A program made the translations under genes and the position numbers. From Forficula auricularia (Eukaryota; Arthropoda; Insecta; Dermaptera; Forficulidae), in NCBI GenBank assembly GCA_024734495.1, contig JALMQS010000028.1, positions 1 to 64,000 on the forward strand: a stretch of 64,000 nt of DNA, read 5' to 3'. Shown piece by piece: positions 14,365 to 22,235 of the stretch. Under the pieces are notes generated by a model that worked only from the letters and a program-made list of their open reading frames with translations, was not told the DNA's origin and ran no database searches. Each line of letters opens with the position of its first letter. Within the stretch, counting starts at the first letter, position 1.

Positions 14365-17300
14365 CAGGGGCGGGCTATAACTTTTCAGCCAGACAAGAAC
14401 CCTTTATTTTTGAAAATTTTATTTTATTATTCGCAAAATTCATCGATAACCGCTTAATATAGTTTTTCAAATTTAACATTAGATTTTTTCATTTGATATT
14501 AAAGACAGAGCGGACAGTCTACCTTCACTTTGACTACTTCCAGGGGCAAGTAAAAATAATCCACCTTTCTATCTTAGTTGCTCTGTCCGAGTACTTTTAA
14601 TAAATATTTTTTTGTTGCTATAAAATAATAAGTTTTGATGTAATAGGGAAAAAATTACGATATCTTTGGTTTGCGAGTACGGCTTGAACTTTGCCTCTTT
14701 GTTTTTATTAATATTTTGTCTACCTAATTATAAAATTGTTTTAGTCGTTCACATAATAATGTAAAAAAAAATGATTTTATTCATTTTTTTTTTTTTATAA
14801 ATTTTTGAGTATCCAGTTTTGTTGATGTTGTGTGTACAAATAGATGCTAGGCAGGGACGCGCCGGCGCCGTCCTGTCGTGCGGTAGTTATTCCCTTAACT
14901 GATATGCCAATTCAGTTGTCTAAATGCCAGGGGCTTCCAGGCTCACGACCACGCCAATGAATTAGGCCGCCATTGTGCAAACTTAAATTTTACGACTCTT
15001 TATAGTCTTTTCAAGTGTCTGTCTAGCTGTTTTGCCGCCCTTTGACTTGGCCGCCTGTGTGTTTTGCACACATTCGCCCTATAGTCGGCGCGGCCCTGCC
15101 CACGCTATTAAATAATGACCGGGCTGATGCTGCTACTGGCAAAGATCGAGCATGCCGCGAAATTAGTTTTATTGCTCCCTTCGAAATCGCACCCAGGGTG
15201 GCAAGAATATCCACAAATGCGAGCCAGATTATAATGAAAAAGGGCTTTCGATAATTCAATTTTTAAAAAAAATATTTTTGTCCGTTACAGGTCTTGTCAA
15301 CATAACTATAAAAATGATAAATGTAATCAATATAGATTTGTTTAATCAGATTACGATACTGATATATAATCATTGGCAAAAATTAATATATTTTAAATAC
15401 TATGCAATTAAATGAGTATTTTTCTTAATATAAAGTAATACATAATTTCCAGGTGGTCTTCTATTGCAAATGCAAGGTCATGCACAATCACAAGAAGAAG
15501 GGGAGAAAATGATCGAAAATTCTTTAGATTCTGGATCAGCATTAGAAAGCTTTCGTAAAATGCTTGTTTGTCAAGGAGTATCTGAAAAATCGGCTAAGGA
15601 AATATGTCAAAATCCTTGGAATGTTATGGAAAAAGTACCAGATACACAGGTAAGAATTTTAAAATAATTTACTACATGTAAATATATTAAACATATTCAG
15701 TGGTGTCATCGCTAATTTAGCACTGCTGAAATTTTTAAAATAAATAGATAAAATAAAAAAACTTTCAAAACCAGTGTGGAAATGGTGCACCATGATATAT
15801 TATGAATAACCAACAACCAAGTAGAATAGGCTTAAGAAAAGTGATTTTAAGCTGAGACTCTAGTGAATAAATTATCTTATTTGACATAGTTGTTCAAGTC
15901 GTTCCGAAAGAGTGAAAACAAAAATTAATTCAGGCTATATTTGTGCTTAGCCACCCGATATTGCATTAGAATCTGCGAAGCAACATTTTCTTAAGTAAAA
16001 TGTTAGAATAAGGGTAGTCGCCTCATTTAAGGGGTGAATGAGTGACGACTATACTTCATTCAGACTATATTTGTGGTGAGAGATGAGAATTTCCTTAGAA
16101 TCTGCAAGAAACCATCCTTTTTTAAGTAAAATGTTAAATTAGGGTAGTTTATTAAAGAAGATTGAAAAAATACGTTTTATTGAAAAGAATGCTTTAATCA
16201 AATAATATATAAACAAAAAATAAAATTTAATATTTTACTTGTAGATTTTAAGATCGGAATAACTAAGTATAGCTTGAATTAATTTTTGTGATCACTTCTT
16301 CACCCTTTAAAAGAGTGGAACTCTCTCCACATAGCCGTATTTCCAATGACATAAAACCATCAGTCTTTCAAGATCCACATTCCGATAAACCCCTGAAATT
16401 TCTACTAATACTTCTTTTTCACCATGTAAGTGTCCACTCCCAACTACAGAGGTTGCATCTTTTTGGAAATCATCTTCTTGCATCAATATCATTAAAAATA
16501 AATAAATAGACTCTTGTGTTAAAGTAATTTAATTTTAAAATCCATTCGGAATAGGGCACCATATGAACTTTTTTTTATTAAAAAGATTTAGTTTACCGGG
16601 AGTAGCAGAGTTGATGATTCATTAGGAGAAATCAATAGGGTTATCCTCTGCTTGAATTAATAAATGCTGCTTTAAATTAATAAAAGCATAACCCGACCCA
16701 AAAGTAATAAGTGCATTTAAATCATTAGAAATCTTAAAATCGTATTACAAAAATCCACTTTATTGTCTAAATAGAAAAATTGAATTATCAACTAGTCCTC
16801 TTAAAAAATTTTAAATTCCGAAAAAAAGTGGAAAGTTCAACTTGCCCTTTTCCCAATTTTTTGTTTATACTCAAGGCAAGTACATATTATATTAAAGATC
16901 AATGTGCTCTTTTATTTAGTGAACAGCTTACTATGACAATTAAAAGAATTCTAGTTTCTAACAAATAAATTATATAATATACATATTTATATTCAGAATA
17001 TAAATTATTAGTGGGAGACTATAGTTTCGAAAGTTTTTCCTTCATCATCAGTCTATTTAATTAGAAATATTCCATCTTTTATTTCTCATGGGTTGAAATA
17101 CCGGAGAGGATGTAGGTAAATTCTTTTTGTTGTTATAGCAAGCTAGTCAGAATCGTTTGTTAAGTGGCTAGCTAGCTAACAACAATTTATCTATATCCAA
17201 TCCGGTAATTGAACGTATGAGAAATAACAGATCAAATATTTCTAATTAAAAGATTGATTATGAAGGTCAAACCTTAGAAAATATAATCTCTAACAAATAA

Positions 17301-17844
17301 ATTATAATTTTTATAGGTATACAAATATACATATTTATATATGTATCTGTTTATTTGCATCAAGCAGAGGACAACCTCATTGATTTCTCTTATGATTCAA
17401 CAACTCCAAGCTACTCTCGGAGAAAATAAAATCTTTTCAATTTTTTGATTAAAATGGCCGATTTTTCTTGACTATTCTTTTAGTGCAGCCCGTAGTTATC
17501 AAACAAAAAGTGAATTAATAATGTATTAATTGAATTTGCTTCAGATTACAAAATTAAAACTTCCTGAAAGTGGATATGTGAGGTCAATCGACGCAATGGC
17601 CGTTGGAGAAGCAACTTGGCGTATGGGTGCAGGCCGGTCTCGACCCCAGGATTCAATTGATCGACGCGTCGGAATTAAACTCCTCTTAACTGTTGGTGAT
17701 AAAGGACAAAAAGACGATCCTTGGATAGAGGTGCACCACGCAGAACCCATCCTTCAAGAATATATACTAAAAAAACTTGAAGGAGCAATTAGTATTCAAT
17801 CACAACCAGTATCTAACGAATCCCTTCTGATAGAGATAATTTAA
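1936..17844 (+). CDS. TYMP: Thymidine phosphorylase, 7 exons, complete
   Basis: Cytosolic phosphorolysis of thymidine (and deoxyuridine) to the base and 2-deoxyribose-1-phosphate, in pyrimidine salvage and catabolism. Exons are 1936-2053, 2129-2209, 9695-9892, 11174-11332, 12728-13009, 15453-15649 and 17545-17844. All introns are GT-AG and phases fit at every junction, giving 1335 nt and 444 residues, the usual family length. The N-terminal helical domain (residues 1-66) is followed by the phosphate-binding [10 protein letters not shown] at 84-93, the family signature [16 protein letters not shown] at 114-129, and the C-terminal domain in exons 6-7. The start is the only upstream ATG in frame ([11 protein letters not shown]), just downstream of a TATA/initiator pair. 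Bacterial pyrimidine-nucleoside phosphorylase is the main alternative name; the eukaryotic introns favour TYMP. Intron 2 (2210-9694) is greatly enlarged by transposable elements. Confidence 0.93.
2129..2209 (+). CDS. TYMP: TYMP exon 2
   Basis: Encodes [17 protein letters not shown] and residues 40-66 of the helical domain. Acceptor TATAG and donor G|GTATTT; both ends are phase 1. Confidence 0.9.
2210..4414. other. TYMP intron 2, left part
   Basis: No coding signal. Around 2290-2600 are scattered pieces of family B (aaaatctaatcagctcttaa near 2470, and a decayed end segment near 2540). At 3075-3240 there is a decayed copy of the hammerhead-bearing repeat. The sequence between them is AT-rich and unassigned. 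Confidence 0.4.
3109..3144 (+). ncRNA. Degenerate hammerhead-ribozyme core
   Basis: GTGATGA (first core base changed from C), a weak stem II, then CGAAAC and ACTATCTATAGTC, a self-complementary stem III ending in a GUC triplet. The core change predicts it is inactive. It is related to the copy at 17017-17051. Confidence 0.4.
4428..4842 (+). pseudogene. RTE-like LINE, 5'-truncated reverse transcriptase C-terminus
   Basis: Open frame [20 protein letters not shown]... ending in [11 protein letters not shown], the typical C-terminal tail of RTE-type endonuclease/reverse transcriptase polyproteins, with TAG at 4815-4817. The 3' end is an (ATG)n repeat, typical of RTE elements. A perfect 13-bp target duplication, ATGTTTGGCCATG, flanks it at 4415-4427 and 4843-4855. 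The true element therefore starts at 4428, and the upstream ATG at 4383 belongs to intron sequence. The insertion looks recent because the frame is intact. Confidence 0.85.
4925..5951. mobile_element. hAT MITE with 8-bp TSD, hosting a solo LTR
   Basis: Terminal repeats begin CACTGATTCTAAACC on the left and CAGTGATTCTCAACC on the right complement. Both ends carry further ggcggcacact motifs. The 8-bp duplication CTCTAGAG lies at 4917-4924 and 5952-5959; its TCTAGA core fits the hAT target preference. There is no transposase, so the element is non-autonomous. A solo LTR sits inside at 5266-5755. Confidence 0.88.
5266..5755. mobile_element. Solo LTR nested in hAT element
   Basis: About 490 bp with termini TGTGGG and CCCTACA, flanked by the 4-bp repeat TATT (5262-5265 and 5756-5759). 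It is distinctly more GC-rich than its surroundings and has polyadenylation-like AATAAA runs near 5680-5705. A 4-bp duplication and TG..CA ends fit a Gypsy/Pao-type LTR. No primer site or internal region remains. Confidence 0.65.
6382..7990. mobile_element. Large foldback DNA transposon, TA target duplication
   Basis: Two arms of more than 500 bp are inverted complements. Left 6408-6950 (gtgggggacaacttttggtg) faces 7430-7960 (caccaaaagttgtccccc). The outer termini GCCCAGTAAATAG and GCCCTGTAAATAG are flanked by TA at 6380-6381 and 7991-7992. A TA duplication suggests the Tc1/mariner superfamily. A 153-codon open frame on the minus strand (6472-6933) lies wholly within one arm and has no protein-family resemblance, so it is not called as a gene. 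Confidence 0.8.
8452..8487. repeat. Perfect 36-bp palindrome
   Basis: tatactccaagtagtata reads into its exact complement with no spacer. It may be a foldback relic or cruciform-prone site. No motif of a known family is seen. Confidence 0.75.
8578..8741. repeat. Near-perfect long hairpin, about 70-bp arms
   Basis: Arms 8578-8647 and 8672-8741 are essentially perfect inverted complements, for example aatcacacatgattaattta against its complement. The short spacer is itself partly palindromic. The near identity of the arms suggests a young foldback or recent inverted duplication. The transcript of this intron would form a long double-stranded RNA. Confidence 0.8.
8955..9060 (+). mobile_element. 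tRNA-derived SINE candidate
   Basis: An A-box-like TTGGCCTAGTGGGTAACG at 8970-8987 and a B-box-like GCGAGTTCAAGCCCGAC at 9009-9025 are spaced as in a pol III promoter, followed by an A-rich tail. The tRNA fold is not complete. A single copy is seen in this window. Confidence 0.5.
9238..9510 (+). mobile_element. SINE (family 1), 5'-truncated copy
   Basis: Matches, in the opposite orientation, the full-length SINE at 27421-27709 over almost its whole body. Shared parts include the B-box region CTGGTTCGAGACTGAGTC and the ending TGATATGGCACTTAAAGAAG plus an A-rich tail. The A-box end is missing, as expected for 5' truncation. A 74-codon minus-strand frame here is incidental. Confidence 0.75.
9695..9892 (+). 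CDS. TYMP: TYMP exon 3 (phosphate site and family signature)
   Basis: Carries [11 protein letters not shown] and the whole [16 protein letters not shown] signature. Acceptor TTTTCAG and donor CAG|GTATTT. It is separated from exon 2 by 7.5 kb of repeat-filled intron. Confidence 0.95.
10092..10665. mobile_element. Foldback element with LINE-tail flanks
   Basis: Inner arms agtatggtagccgaataacc (from 10157) and its complement (to 10612) enclose a diverged centre. They are framed by inverted copies of the segment gcaacttcttgtatcaatat, which is also the 3' tail of the LINE at 49361-49850. The arrangement is a nested inverted repeat inside TYMP intron 3. Confidence 0.6.
10788..11052. mobile_element. 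Foldback repeat in TYMP intron 3
   Basis: aagggttagttcagtcacat near 10789 pairs with atgtgactgaacaaaccctt near 11031-11050, and the inner arms (gatagatttactaaacagt) pair as well. The loop holds catcttcag...gaaaattgaaac, possibly a much decayed hammerhead core. Confidence 0.55.
11174..11332 (+). CDS. TYMP: TYMP exon 4
   Basis: Encodes [19 protein letters not shown] through [17 protein letters not shown], the central substrate-binding part of the fold. Acceptor TTCCAG, donor TTG|GTAAGT. Confidence 0.93.
11610..12150. mobile_element. hAT MITE with 8-bp TSD in TYMP intron 4
   Basis: The left end CAGTGGCGTACCTAAGG matches the complement of the right end (CTAGGTACTG). The perfect 8-bp duplication GGAATAAG lies at 11602-11609 and 12151-12158. 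Both subterminal regions share a cggcggcac / gccgcccc composition. It has no transposase; the 70-codon frame inside is incidental. Confidence 0.82.
12345..12500. mobile_element. Foldback relic of a hammerhead-type repeat
   Basis: aaattctgaataaaatattt and its complement near 12464-12485 form arms. Between them is aaacgtcggtttttaaaaa, matching the sequence 3' of the ribozyme core in the copy at 44712. The core itself is gone. Confidence 0.5.
12728..13009 (+). CDS. TYMP: TYMP exon 5
   Basis: Encodes [20 protein letters not shown] onward to the ELVMIQ region. ALVIDIKVG matches the conserved central strand of nucleoside phosphorylase II. Acceptor TTTTTTAG, donor CAAG|GTATTT. Confidence 0.93.
13098..14360 (-). 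mobile_element. (TA)n-flanked Helitron-like element with tandem repeats
   Basis: Bounded by (TA)n runs at 13086-13100 and 14334-14360. Just inside the left edge is an 8-bp-stem hairpin, ggcgtgccttcggcacgcc. The right edge has a (gagt)n tract and cgggcaaagattta. The left-end hairpin recurs at 28622-28710, also next to (TA)n. A terminal hairpin suggests the 3' end of a Helitron-like element read on the minus strand, but no CTRR end is clear, so the class is an inference. Confidence 0.5.
13216..13990 (+). repeat. Three tandem units of about 257 bp
   Basis: Units begin near 13216, 13473 and 13733, each with a C-run, TTCGCCCCCA and ttttacaggaatagtttctt, then ttgcccccactcacattttg. Units 2 and 3 are more alike than unit 1. 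Two shorter related units (tttgacccctttaggggtcg) follow at about 14020 and 14175. They form the body of the surrounding element. Confidence 0.75.
14366..15250. other. TYMP intron 5: GC-rich patch, possible hAT relic
   Basis: CAGGGGCGGGCTATAAC at 14366 resembles the complement of GTCGGCGCGGCCCTG near 15083-15098, as hAT ends would, but no target duplication is found. Overlapping 70-78 codon frames on both strands at 15023-15259 have no recognizable protein features and are not called. Confidence 0.3.
15453..15649 (+). CDS. TYMP: TYMP exon 6
   Basis: Encodes [19 protein letters not shown] through [11 protein letters not shown], leading into the C-terminal domain. Acceptor TTTCCAG, donor CAG|GTAAGA, phase 0 at its end. 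Confidence 0.93.
16590..17405. mobile_element. Hammerhead-bearing repeat, inverted copies
   Basis: End sequence accgggagtagcagagttga at 16597 and its complement tactctcgg near 17415 belong to the family end gccgagagtagcagagttgt seen also at 48248, 52110 and 63012. Inside, segments near 16985-17060 and 17255-17300 are inverted copies around a centre at about 17150. The left arm holds the core at 17017-17051 and the right arm holds a decayed one. Confidence 0.5.
17017..17051 (-). ncRNA. Hammerhead ribozyme core, type I-like
   Basis: Read on the minus strand: CTGATGA, stem II GAAGG/CTTTC with a 5-nt loop (one G-U pair), CGAAAC, then ACTATAGTC. ACUAUAGU is self-complementary, as needed for a dimeric stem III, and ends in a GUC cleavage triplet. 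Stem I pairing is short (AGA against TCT-like bases). Catalysis is inferred from the core only. Confidence 0.6.
17545..17844 (+). CDS. TYMP: TYMP exon 7 (C-terminal domain, stop)
   Basis: Encodes [20 protein letters not shown], the conserved [12 protein letters not shown] and [15 protein letters not shown], then the stop TAA at 17842-17844. This is the PYNP C-terminal domain. Confidence 0.95.
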   Translation: MTKLKLPESGYVRSIDAMAVGEATWRMGAGRSRPQDSIDRRVGIKLLLTVGDKGQKDDPWIEVHHAEPILQEYILKKLEGAISIQSQPVSNESLLIEII

Positions 17845-18164
17845 ATCCATTCATTCTATAATGCTACTATTCTTACATAGCCTCTCGATCTCTAGACATA
17901 AAATGAGTTTCGAGTTCGTTCTGACCTCATTTTTGAGCTTCAAAAAAATTTAAGTTAGGATTCTATATTTTAAAATAACCGTGGAACAATTTTTAACATT
18001 GAAAATGTTTATTATTGGTTACTCATAAAAACTAACACAAAAAACGATTACATATGGATATAAATATATATCCATATCGTATGACGTGATATATGTCATT
18101 GCCATTTTAAAAAATTAGCCTGTTTGCAAAAAGTCTAGTCATTATTCAAAACAGCTCCCGATTC
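17845..18164. other. TYMP 3' flank
   Basis: Follows the TYMP stop. No clear polyadenylation hexamer stands out, and a small inverted repeat (tggatataaatatatatcca) lies near 18056-18075. Nothing else is assigned. Confidence 0.4.
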
Positions 18165-18169
18165 ATAAT

Positions 18170-19170
18170 ACATTCACATGGATTTATTCAATCATTTATT
18201 GACATTTTATTAATATAAAAGAAACAAATAGAACGATTGGCAACTACAATAATAAATAATCGCAGATGCACTGCCACACCAAATAAGTTTTTTTTTCTTC
18301 TTTTTCAATAGCTCTTCTTTCTTTTTAGTTGAAAAAGATTTAATACATTTTATTTCTGCTTCTTTCTTTTTTTTTGGTATTTTTATGATCAATAATGTGC
18401 CCATAATTATGAAAGTGGACTAAGTCAAAAAATTAAAAAATTAGTTTTTTCATATTTTATGTTCCATCCATTTAAAAAGTACAGTAGATGTCGGATTTGA
18501 AAAATCGCAGAAAATTGAAACGTTAAGTGGATTTCTAGTTGTCTCAATATACAGAATTCGAATCTTGTTTATTTTATAAAACTTTAAATATCTCGAAACT
18601 AACAATCAATGACTTAGACCACTTTCATAATTATGGGCACATATATCTCATTAGATAATACAGATATTCTCATTTGTTGCTAAAAACTTAAAACGCTGAC
18701 ATTCTTTATCTGTATTTATGAGTCCCAATTCGTGATATTTAATACAGCTTACATTTCTTACTTGGATTCCAAATGGTTGATTTCTAATTTCCTCAGCTTA
18801 AAGACAAGAGAGCAGCTTCACAACCAAATAAGTTTTTTTTTCTTCTTTTTCAATTTCTCATTTTTTTCAATAGCTCTTCTTTCTTTTTAGTTGACAAAGA
18901 TTTAATACATTTTATTTCTGCTTCTTTCTTTTTTTATGATCAATATATATCTCATTAGATAATACAGGCATTCATTTCATTTGTTGCTAAAAACTTAAAA
19001 CTCTCTTTTTCATTGCAAGTCCATCTTCCCTCATTTGTTGAAGAGTTAAAAGATGTTTCTGCAGGTTTAGCACTCATAACTTGATTATACATCTGACATT
19101 CTTTATCTGTATTTATGAGTCCCAATTCTTGATATTTAATACAGCTTACATTTCTTACTTGGATGATTAC
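18170..19170. repeat. Locally duplicated segments
   Basis: The segment aatagctcttctttcttttt...cattttatttctgcttcttt occurs at about 18300-18370 and 18870-18935. The segment ctcattagataatacagata...cttacatttcttacttggat occurs at about 18648-18768 and 18950-19165. The second copy is longer and continues into the gag-like frame. A related stretch (acattttattaatataaaag) recurs at 18202 and 21285. This looks like rearranged pieces of one retrotransposon. Confidence 0.55.
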
Positions 19171-19950
19171 TAATTTCTGAGTCTCCTTTACAATAATATT
19201 CACGAAGACCATTAAATTTCCTTTTCCATCCACCTTTATACTGGCTCATCCTCTGCCAGTTCTCTTTCTCTGTCCAGAGAATTTGGATTTTTGAGGAAGG
19301 AATCCCCTTTTTCCTTGACCCTCCATTAAGTTCCCTTTGGGAAACATGTTTCCATCAAATGCCCACCTTTCCAAAAAATTCACCATCAATCCTATTTCGA
19401 ATCAAATTTCTCCTTTCATTCCCCCTTCCATTTTCCATGTGTTTTATCTCATTCTCACATAACTATCCATTTTTTCAACTACATCCTTAAAAAGTTATAG
19501 CTGATTAAATTCCATAATACGGATATAAGGTATAACTTTCGGTGATATCATATCTATTATTATTAATAGGGATAATGTCATCAGGTAATATTCTTCTGTG
19601 AATTGCAACTTTTTCTTCAATAAATTGAATGATAGATGATTCAGCTGAATCTTGCTTTTCCCCATAAAATTTTGCTTTTAGTTTTATAATAACGGTTAAA
19701 TTATTATATTCTTTGGGAAATTCACCTTAAACACCTGGCAATCCAAGGGAAGGGGGCTGTTTAATTAATTGCCACCATTTTATCATGATAATTGCTCCGG
19801 AACTAACAAAAGCCACATTTCTTCTGGGACATTATATTTCGATAACGTGCTTTCAGTATTGCACATAAATAATTTTGGATCCTCTTCTGGAAGAGCTCTA
19901 AACTTAGGGAGGAATTTCTCAAATCTGACAATTGTAAGTTTACTTTAACC
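18955..19950 (-). pseudogene. Retrotransposon gag relic with frameshifts
   Basis: Minus-strand segments from right to left read as a capsid-like protein: LPKFRALPEEDPKLFMCNTE...YNVPEEMWLLL, then a helical region (LTVIIKLKAKFYGEK...IEEKVAIHRRILPDD), then an RG/GK-rich stretch, and a 92-codon tail. Stops and frame changes separate the pieces. The order and composition match an LTR-retrotransposon Gag; the exact family cannot be told and no pol is seen. It lies in the convergent gap between TYMP and DDX43. Confidence 0.6.
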
Positions 19951-20081
19951 TTAAAATCATGACACTTTCTCGAGTTCATTTCCTTCTCTATTAATTCCTC
20001 CTACTCCTATCCTCTTCTAATTTCACTCTTAATTAACTTAGTCAATTCCACCTCCAAATTCCTTATTTCTACGCTCACCTT

Positions 20082-21082
20082 GGCAATTCTACGGTAACTG
20101 TGGCGCCGCGATCTGACGATGGATTCTTATAGTACTCACCAAAATAAGACGAAAATGAAGAATACCATTTTTTGAGGTTTCGCTTAGTTTTCGAGGTATC
20201 GAGCTTAAAAAATATTGTTTTTTTTATTTATTTTATTTTATTTTTCAATTGTTTTTTTATAGAAACCACAGAAAACGTAGTATCACGGGTTCCGTGTGGC
20301 GCCGCTACTGACGACGGATTCTTTTAGAAAATTAATATTAATTAAAAAATAATTAGTAAATGCCCAAAAAATTTGAATATGTAAAAGTCGTAACGCCAAC
20401 CTAATCGCCTAAAAAGCAGCCCGAAATGAAGATATACGAGCCGAACCGAGCCGAACTGAATATATCTTAACCGAAACTTTCAAAGTTTGTTCGGGAACCC
20501 ATTTTTTTTATCTAAATGAACCGAGATGATGAATAGAACCAAACCTATAAAAAGTTCTAAAAGTGAAAATTGCCAACGCCCACTGGCGCTCACTTGAGAC
20601 AATTTGAGACATCACAGTCGATAAACCCAATTTCAGTTAAAATCTGTAAAGATAAGAATAAATAAATATTATATGTAATATTCATTTACTATGAGTTAAG
20701 GATTCTTGGTCCCTTGTTTCACATTAAACAATTTTTAATGTGAAACAAGTGACCAAGAATCCTTAACTCATAGTAAATGAATATTACATATAATATTTAT
20801 TTACTCTTATCTTTATTAAAGATGTTTCACCTTGCACCAACACCACAATCTCTACTAATTATTTTCAAATTTGTAGTTTAAAATTTTATTTTATTTTATC
20901 TAGTTCTAAAAGAATCCGTTGTCAGATAGCGGCGCCACACGGAAATAAATAAAAAAAAACAATATTTTTTAAGCTCGATATCTCAAAAAATAAGCGAAAT
21001 ATCAGAAAATGGTATTCTTCATTTTTGTCTTATTTTGGTGAGTACTATAAGAATCGCGGCGCCACAGTTACCGTAGAATCCC
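20082..21082. mobile_element. MULE-like element with 9-bp TSD and nested palindromes
   Basis: Terminal repeats of about 150 bp start GGCAATTCTACGGTAACTGT on the left and GGGATTCTACGGTAACTGTG on the right complement. The 9-bp duplication GCTCACCTT lies at 20073-20081 and 21083-21091; this length plus long TIRs fits Mutator-like elements. A second inner inverted pair (ggcgccgct...gacggattctttta) and a central perfect hairpin at 20648-20813 are nested inside. No transposase frame is present. Confidence 0.8.
20648..20813. repeat. Near-perfect hairpin inside the MULE-like element
   Basis: Arms of about 80 bp (20648-20728 and 20733-20813) are inverted complements with at most a few differences. 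They contain ggattcttggtc and gtttcacatt and have a spacer of only about 4 bp. The arms' identity exceeds that of the outer TIRs, suggesting a later inverted duplication. Confidence 0.75.
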
Positions 21083-22136
21083 GCTCACCTTTCATAATGT
21101 CTTCTTTGATTTTTATTATCGTCATTCCTATTTTTCAATATTTGTAAAATCATTTTTCTTCACTTTCTTGATAACAGGTTTTGAATATCTTCTATTCATA
21201 TTTGACGGTTCTGGCGTCAATATTACAGTTATATTTAAGTAAAACTCGTAATTCATTTATATTGGTTTATTAAGCACTTATTTACATTTTATTAATATAA
21301 AAGATAAACAAATAACACGTTTATCAACAATAATCATGATCCTAGATGCTTTGTCACACATGGACGCATCAAACTCTATATTAGTTGACAATATACTTTT
21401 TGTATTAAGATTAACGATACCTCTTGAAAATTGACATTAAGTCTCAAAAACCTAACATAAACAACCCATTTTCTATAATATTGTTTCAGGAAAACATCAG
21501 AATAAATACAAATTAATTATATTTAAAATCAAATTTTATTTTATGCTATTAAGAATAACATTCGAAAACAAAAAAGTATTATTTCTAAATTTTAAGTTGA
21601 ACTTTGAAAAGAGAGGCAAGTACTATTTCGAAGTATGGTATATATCTGCTTGTTTTTAAAGAGTAAAATAAAATTTGAATTCGAATTTAATGCATTTGTA
21701 TTTATTTTGGAGTTTTCTTGAAACAATATTAGAGCAAATGGGTTACTTGTTAGGCTTTACTGGTCATTTATCCTTTGTCGTAAACAGGCGAGACGTAGAC
21801 TTTTCGCATACTATATATTTATATTAAGCTTATAGATTTTTATATAATTAAATACACATATTTTATATTATTATATCTTTAAGAGTTTTATTGAAAAATA
21901 AAAGATAATTTTATAACAAAACATGTATATTAATTTTTGAATTTTTATTTTATATTATAATTAATTTTAAAATAGAAATATAATAAATTATAAATAAATC
22001 TAAAACTATATATTTAACTCTGGTATTAGGAAGATATATAGTATAGTGTAGATGGGTAGGCATAAAGGCTTGACAATCCCTTTGCCATTGGAGTAAGTAA
22101 AAAAGTAAGTAGGCTTAACGAATATTGAGAATTGCC

Positions 22137-22235
22137 TTAATTTCTGGAATATCTTCTATTCGGTCTTCTTTCGAAATTTCTTTCTTGTCTCTCTTTATGA
22201 AATTTTTCAAGTTCATATAATTCAGGAGGAATACT
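22137..22235 (-). CDS. DDX43: DDX43 exon 10 (C-terminus, stop)
   Basis: Encodes [19 protein letters not shown] then a basic [10 protein letters not shown] tail and TAA at 22139-22137. It follows exon 9 in phase 0 and matches the position of SIPEEL in DDX43. Acceptor TTTTTCAG. Confidence 0.85.
   Translation of the reverse strand, partial: SIPPELYELEKFHKERQERNFERRPNRRYSRN

Noticed and set aside
15023..15259. Overlapping ORFs on both strands
   Set aside because: A GC-rich patch makes mirror-image frames; no motif, no splice or start context.
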